Shown here: piece after piece, positions 57,929 through 64,000 of the stretch | Layout of the letters: every line of letters starts with the position of its first letter | How positions within the stretch are numbered: position 1 is the first letter of the stretch | NCBI GenBank assembly: GCA_950295325.1 | Contig: OX485808.1 | Location: forward strand, 33,870,527 to 33,934,526 | From: Polytrichum commune | Lineage: Eukaryota > Streptophyta > Polytrichopsida > Polytrichales > Polytrichaceae | Direction of reading: 5' to 3' | Length of the DNA stretch: 64,000 nucleotides | Position numbers and translations under genes: made by a program | The notes under the pieces: model-generated | The model's database searches: none | The model's input: only the letters and a program-made list of their open reading frames with translations | What the model was told of the DNA's origin: nothing

Positions 57929-60900
57929 ATGGATGAGATGGAAGACATCGAAGACATGGCACGCGATCCTGTCGACAACGCACCGCTCGGCTTGCACTTG
58001 CCGCAACAGGGCCGCAGCAATGGCACCAACGGAGTTGCGATCAAACCTCGACGAAGAATCGCAGCCAACTTCGGAGCAATTCGAGAGGATCTTTCCAGCT
58101 TGAGCGTCACAGGCACCACCGAGGGCGGGGCGAAAGTGCCTGGAACGCAGGTCTCACTCGCTGATCAATTTTTTTTTCTAAAGAATTTGGCTGGGAGATT
58201 TCCGTAAATTTTTGAGCGCCAAGTTTTCTGATTCTGAAATGTGGGCCCTGTCGATTGCAGACAATTTATGTAAAGACTTTCGGCTGCTCTCACAACCAGG
58301 TGAGTTGTTGCGAGAGTTTGTTTCGATTTGTTTAAGGGCAATCCATAGAGGAAGGTATCTGATGTTTGGACCGTCGAATCTTTCTCTCTGAGTGCAATGC
58401 AATAGAGTTATCCTTTAATTAAATGGAAATTCTCGTTGGGAATTGGTCTCCTATAATTCTTCATTGGTTGTTTTGCATATATATTACTAAATGTTTTCAC
58501 AATATTAATACATTATTCTCCACTTGTGCTGTATGCTCGGAGGTAGCTTTGGAAAATGAACAAAGAGCAACCTATTTCGGTTCATTGGGGCCAAGCTCAT
58601 TGTAGCACCTCTTGGCATGCCAAAATGAGTTTGACCTTAAATGAACCAACATAGAATGTTCTTCGTTCAAACGTCCACACTACCTCTAAGCATGCACCGG
58701 AAACTTATTGAACATGGATGGTGTTGTTTGCAACACAACCAACTCATGGCGTAAAGTCCCTTTGAATTAAAGGATAACTCTAATGTGTATTTGTGATAAC
58801 TCTAGAAATCGTCTCCAAATTTCAACTTAAACCGCCAATATCGTGTGGATGTTGTATGTGGAGCAGAGTGATAGTGAGTACATGGCTGGGCAATTGTCAG
58901 CATATGGCTATGGCCTCACGGACATTCCCAACCTCGCAGACCTGTGGCTCATCAATACGTGAGCAATTGCTCCCCCTGTGTCATCCATTCATGTCTGTGT
59001 GCATGTCCATTTTACATGTCAAATGTGTTCGAAATCATATATCCATATCATTATAACCTGTTGGAAACTATATATCCTGTCTATGCTTTTCAGGTGCACT
59101 GTAAAGAACCCTAGTCAATCAGCCATGGAGACGCTCATCCGCAAAGGCAAGGATGCTGGGAAACCTCTTGTAGTGGCAGGTTGTGTTCCTCAAGGCAGCA
59201 AAGACTTGAAGGATTTGGAAGGTGTGAGCATTGTCGGGGTACAACAGATTGACAGAGTTGTTGAAGTTGTGGAGGAGACACTTAAGGGTCATGAAGTTCG
59301 GCTGCTTCGACGCAGTTCTCTTCCTTCTCTTGACCTGCCCAAGGTTAGGGTGATCATTGACTCTCTCCCTACCAGCTTTATTGTGAGACATACTACAATT
59401 GTTGATATGTAGCAACCAGAACATTCTTAAGTAGCCTATTTAAGTTCCAACGCAAATGGAATAATTCTTAGGTGATCTGGATAACCTAAGAATGATTCCA
59501 TTGGGAACTCATGCACCTCTGCAGTTGAATCTAGGTTGTTTGTTGTGAATGCCCCTGGTCAAATGGCTTGCCACCATTTGGCTATTGCCGCATGTGATAT
59601 TTGTTTTCTGTTTCATTCTAGTTTCTGATTGTTTCCTTTTGTTTTCTTTCTCTTGAGTATGTAACTTCAAAAGCTTCGGTTTAACTATCTCTCTTGATTA
59701 TTATTTTAGGGGTCACTGGTTACCTCTATCTGTAGGTGTTGTTTGAACATCGATACTCACCAGGGTATTTGAGGAGTTTGCTAAGCTATGTTCTGGTTGC
59801 AGGTGAGAAAGAATAAGTTTGTGGAGATTGTGCCTATCAATGTGGGGTGTCTTGGTGCATGCACTTATTGCAAGACCAAGCATGCTCGTGGTCATCTTGG
59901 CAGCTATCCTGTCGCGTCACTGGTAATCTTCCAAACAAGACTGGAACTGAAGTTTGCACATGTATTTTACAAGTAGAGAATGTGATTAGCTCCTTAAATT
60001 GTTCTTGTTTGTAGAGAGTTTCTGCATGACAAGAGCTGGACTGAGTATATCAGTTGTGAATGGATTTATATCGCCCTGGAAGTATAAAGCAACCAGATTT
60101 TCAAGTATTGAGAGGGACGTGGAGGCTGACTGTCAAATTTTGTCATGAAATGAAGGTGGAAAGAGTGAAGTCAGTCATTGCGGAGGGCGTAAAGGAGATT
60201 TGGCTCAGCAGTGAAGATACCGGGGCTTATGGTACCAATTTGGGGCCACCTTGTTGGAATCTTTTGACATTGCTTGATGTGTTGCATTTCTTTCATTTTC
60301 TATTCCCTAATTTACTTTATTTGTTTCAATTTCTTCTGTTTTTTATATATCTGGCCACACAATGTCCAAGGTGCTTAGAGAAGCATCACTGGTTTTTCAT
60401 GCAGGTATTGATCTAGGAACAGACTTGCCAACATTATTGAACGCATTAGTGGCTGTGCTGCCTGAAGATCAAAGCACCATGCTTCGCATTGGCATGACAA
60501 ATCCTCCTTACATCTTAAAGCACCTTGAGAGCATTGCTGCCATACTGAACCACCCATGTGTTTACTCTTTTCTTCATGTACCTGTACAATCCGGTAGTGA
60601 CAATGTGCTTCGGGTAAGTTTCCCCACTCTTAATGTCTACGCCTCCTGATTATGTATGTGACTTTGACTTCAAGCTTCCTTATCATTCTCCCATTTCACT
60701 GAGGCATGTGGGTGCTTTTTGGTTATATATTCTTGTTCTCCTGATCAAGATTTACTTCCTGAAACTTGTGTTGCATTAGCAAATCTATGATGAAACATCA
60801 ACTAAATGTGGACCTCCCCTAATTTCGTCATGGTCATCAGAAGCTCATGCGTGGTGATTCTTTAATGAATACATAGGCCCCTGCAATTGTGCTGACTTTT

Positions 60901-63572
60901 GAGTGTAGGGTAGTTAAGAAAATTTGAGGACATATTTCAATCTTTTTTGAACACGTGTCTTAATGGTGTCTGTTCTTGGATCCACACCTAGCCACACACC
61001 ATTCAGATAAAGGTGCCTGAATAAGAAAAGCGAGCTAATTAGGCCTGCTCACATTAAGTTACACATGTTGTGTTTTGGTCTAGTGCTTGGACACTCAGCT
61101 CAAGGAACAAACTTTTTCCGTGACTCTGTGTATCCTCCTTTGAAATAAGGTGCATCTACTATGTGATGCACCCTCTTGGGATTGAAAAAGACCACTGGTT
61201 TGTTGTACTTATGTATAGTTGATGAGGAAGGTTCTCTGTTCTTTTCTAATTCTTGTTTGTCTGTTAAACAGGCTATGAAGCGTGAATATACAGTGGGGGA
61301 GTTCAAGCAGGTGGCTGATACATTGTTGCGGCTTGTTCCAGACTTGCACCTTGCAACTGATATTATTTGTGGCTTCCCTGGTATGACCAGTTTCTGCCAC
61401 CTGCACTAAGCTCTAAACTCCACACCGGATGAGGTTAAATCATGATGCATATCACTTTCTTTGATTCTGGGTGCTAAATGGTGATGTAAATATTCTTTCA
61501 GCTGCTAATAACATGGCTGATGGTGTCTATCATATCAGGAGAGACGCCTGAGGATTTTGAAGCTACAGTTGCATTAGTGAGAGAATACAAATTTCCTCAA
61601 CTGCACATATCACAATTCTATCCGAGACCAGGTATGTCTGGGAATTGTCTCTTGTGTAATAGTAATATCTCAATGTTTCCCTCTTGAGTATCTCTGGACA
61701 TGTTGCTTGTTCTGCTGTATGTTGTCCAACTTTCACTGTACTTTGTAGCCAGACTTAAAAACTGTTGTTTTCCCCTCGCTCTGTCCTAAGGTATGTGGAC
61801 CTAATTTGGTTATTTATCCTAATTAGACACCTATAATTGAGTGGGATGTGGATCTGAGAATGGACACATAAAAAACACGTGTTTAAAAGATTTTGGACTA
61901 TGTTATCTAGATGTTAAAAATTTGTTAACCATTCTTGGTTTAATAGTCAGCACAATTTGGGGGGTGGGGGGGGGGGGGGGGGGGCTATATGATAGTATAA
62001 GAATAAAGAGAATCTCCACTTTGATAATGTATGAGATTTTCCTATGACCTCTGAAAATTGTGATGAAACTGGCGATGGCCTTGATTCGGATTTGCTGTCC
62101 ACCTTGTACTAAATGCGTTTAATAATCCTAGGAGAAGTAGGTGCAGAGCTAAAAGTGTCGTTCTAGGGCCATTCTTCTTACCTAATTAGAACTGATGTAT
62201 TTTTGCATGACATGTTCAGGCACACCAGCAGCTAGGATGAAACGAGTACCAACAGCAGATGTCAAGAAGAGGAGCCGCGAACTCACAACCGTGTTTGAGT
62301 CCTTTGATCCTTATGCAGGCATGGAAGGCAATGTGGAGAGGGTCTGGGTGACCGACATTGCTTCTGATGGGATTCATCTTGTATGCTCTTATTCTCTGCT
62401 ACATTTCTCTTGCATTGTTTTGCATTGAATTCAGTCTTTGTAATAACTGAATTCACAGTTATATTTTTATTCCCCTATTATGAAATAGTGTGCGGTTGCT
62501 ATGTATAGATTAAATACTCCACCTGTGTATAGTTTGCTTACATTGTCTGGAACCTACATGTAGTTGGGATAAGTATACTTACAACCTCTTTCTTGCATCA
62601 TGGATTCACAATTTCTATTCATATTATTTACACATCGGAGTCACACATACTTATCCATGTGTGGGTGACCAACATAGCTTTTGATGGGATTCATCTTGCA
62701 TGCTCTTATTCCCTGCTACATTTCTTTCTTTTAGTCTTTGTCATGACTGACTTTCACAGTTTTATTATCCTGTGCCGAAATAATGGATAGATTTAATACT
62801 CCTTCACCCATGTATATTCTGCTTGTGTTGTCGGGAACCTACATGCAGTTGGGATAAGTGTACTAGCATAGTGTTTCTTGCATTATGGATTCACACTTTC
62901 ATCCATATTACAACCATATCACAAATGTTTATGTTTGTTCATAGGCATCCTAACCAGCATTTACCTTTTCAGGTTGGCCACACCAAATCGTACGTCCAAG
63001 TGCTCCTTCCTGAGGTGGAGGGCCTTCTGGGCAGCAATGTGGAAGTAAAATTTACTTCAGTGAACAGGTGGTCAGTTATGGGTGAGGTTGTCAATGTCGT
63101 TAAACAACGCCGACCCTATATTTTAACTATTTCAAGCAGACCAAAGAGGGTATCCCTGGAATACACAGATGCTGATAGATTATGTTCAAATGAAGACGGT
63201 CCTTGCTCGTGTTCTGTTGAACACCCAGAGAACTGCAAGTCAAGGAAACCAGAATCTATCATGGAGTCGTGCGCGTGTGGTGAAAAGGCGCAGTGCTCAA
63301 TACGTGAAGGTGGCCAAACCCATAATATTTTTACTGATGTCTGTAATCTTTTTGACAGAAGTCCTGTGCAAGGTAGTGGGTTGGAGCGACATCGGTCATT
63401 AGAGAAGCATAAATCCGTTTTTATACTAGGTGAGGACATGGACGGGTTGGACGGCCTGGCACCACAGAATGAAAGGGCAAGGTTGGATTGGTTACTTATT
63501 ACAGGATTGTTGCTAGGGTTGACTGGCATTCTCTCTGGTCTTTTCTACATGGGAGTCTCCCATGAAAGCTAG
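57929..63572 (+). CDS. CDKAL1: CDKAL1-type tRNA (t6A37) methylthiotransferase, 11 exons
   Basis: Exons 57929-58150, 58261-58299, 58867-58958, 59094-59343, 59803-59922, 60156-60231, 60405-60613, 61272-61380, 61539-61631, 62220-62380 and 62973-63572. All have GT/AG borders and consistent phases, giving 1971 nt and 656 residues. This radical-SAM enzyme adds a methylthio group to t6A at position 37 of tRNA-Lys(UUU), making ms2t6A. The N-terminal methylthiotransferase domain has cluster cysteines C83 (TFGCSHNQ), C119 (INTCTVKN) and C148 (AGCVPQG). The radical-SAM motif CLGACTYC is C217/C221/C224. [18 protein letters not shown] and CGFPGETPEDF follow. A TRAM-like RNA-binding part ([12 protein letters not shown]) comes next. 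The tail holds a cysteine-rich stretch and a C-terminal membrane span ([19 protein letters not shown]), as in the tail-anchored animal enzyme of the ER. Confidence 0.95.
61959..61984. repeat. G-tract in intron 9 of the methylthiotransferase gene
   Basis: Nearly uninterrupted run of G broken by one T. Its length may be uncertain in assembly. Confidence 0.9.
62338..62925 (+). repeat. Tandem duplication of exon 10 end plus intron 10
   Basis: The segment from about 62345 (in exon 10) to about 62630 recurs, diverged, from 62662 to about 62920 inside intron 10. The copy includes an intact piece of exon ([11 protein letters not shown]), but its splice donor reads GC at 62698-62699 instead of GT at 62381. 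Confidence 0.85.
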
Positions 63573-64000
63573 GACGGTAGCCCAATCCCCAACCAGGTAT
63601 CAAGAATTTACCTGGTATAGTTGTTTCTTTTAGGACACAGTGATACAATCAATTATAGTGAAATTATGGAAACTGTTGCAGTTCTGAAGGTGTCTTTGGT
63701 GGTCACAGCATTTGAGCCTCAATCGAAGTAGAAGACTTTGCTCTTTTTTGTGAGAATAGTTTACAACCTTCATTATACCTCCAAATTCCAAAGGAGGCTG
63801 CTATGTGAGGAGCAAGTTTACTTGGTTGTGATGACAATTGTCATATGATTCTTATAGCAGAGAGGTTGTATTCTGACATCAATTACCTATACACACATAT
63901 AAGTCACTTATCAACTCTTGAATGGATAAGGATATTATAATGAGGCAGTACGGCTTGAAAGATGTTCAAAAACATGTCAGTGTAAGGTAGAAGTGCTCAA
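63573..64000 (+). other. Probable 3' untranslated and flanking region
   Basis: No coding frame. It follows the stop of the methylthiotransferase gene. I could not point to a clear polyadenylation signal. Confidence 0.4.

Noticed and set aside
1-64000. CRISPR arrays, rRNA genes or tRNA genes
   Set aside because: No regularly spaced identical repeats or recognisable rRNA stretches were seen; tRNA genes were not spotted, but I could not scan for them exhaustively.

Overview
This window is nuclear DNA of a land plant. The evidence is spliced genes with GT/AG introns, telo-box motifs ahead of a ribosomal protein gene, and a dense mix of plant-type transposable elements (Ty3/gypsy, Mutator-like, PIF/Harbinger, hAT). 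I cannot name the species; a non-seed plant is possible, but nothing here decides it. Three kinds of host gene are supported: cytosolic ribosomal protein eL30 (53348-53686), an 11-exon CDKAL1-type tRNA methylthiotransferase (57929-63572), and two copies of an unrecognised membrane-protein gene on a 2.2-kb duplicated segment (24542-25579 and 47447-48481).

The rest is mostly nested transposons. Positions 1-9270 hold the 5' part of a minus-strand gypsy element (gag-pol, leader and a 2.2-kb LTR). It is inserted in an older LTR (9271-10952) that also took in a non-autonomous hAT element (9319-10174, 8-bp target duplication). A second long LTR (11953-14688) follows, with a decayed chromovirus integrase end and chromodomain. 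A Mutator-like element (17225-22474) has 220-bp inverted repeats, a 9-bp target duplication and a decayed, intron-containing transposase gene. A PIF/Harbinger element (28827-39640) has a TAA target duplication and two convergent genes.

Inside the intron of the Harbinger accessory gene sits the most interesting item, a 6.7-kb DNA transposon (31562-38274). It has CAGTC...-type inverted repeats, a TA target duplication and two convergent intron-containing genes: a transposase-like protein of about 974 codons and an accessory protein of about 387 codons. I cannot place either protein in a superfamily. A solo LTR (34832-35805, 5-bp target duplication) later landed in an exon of its transposase gene.

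Nearly every transposon gene here is broken by a few in-frame stops or small indels, while exon structure and target duplications remain readable. The elements therefore look fairly young but inactive. The right third (48.5-64 kb) is gene-bearing and much poorer in repeats.
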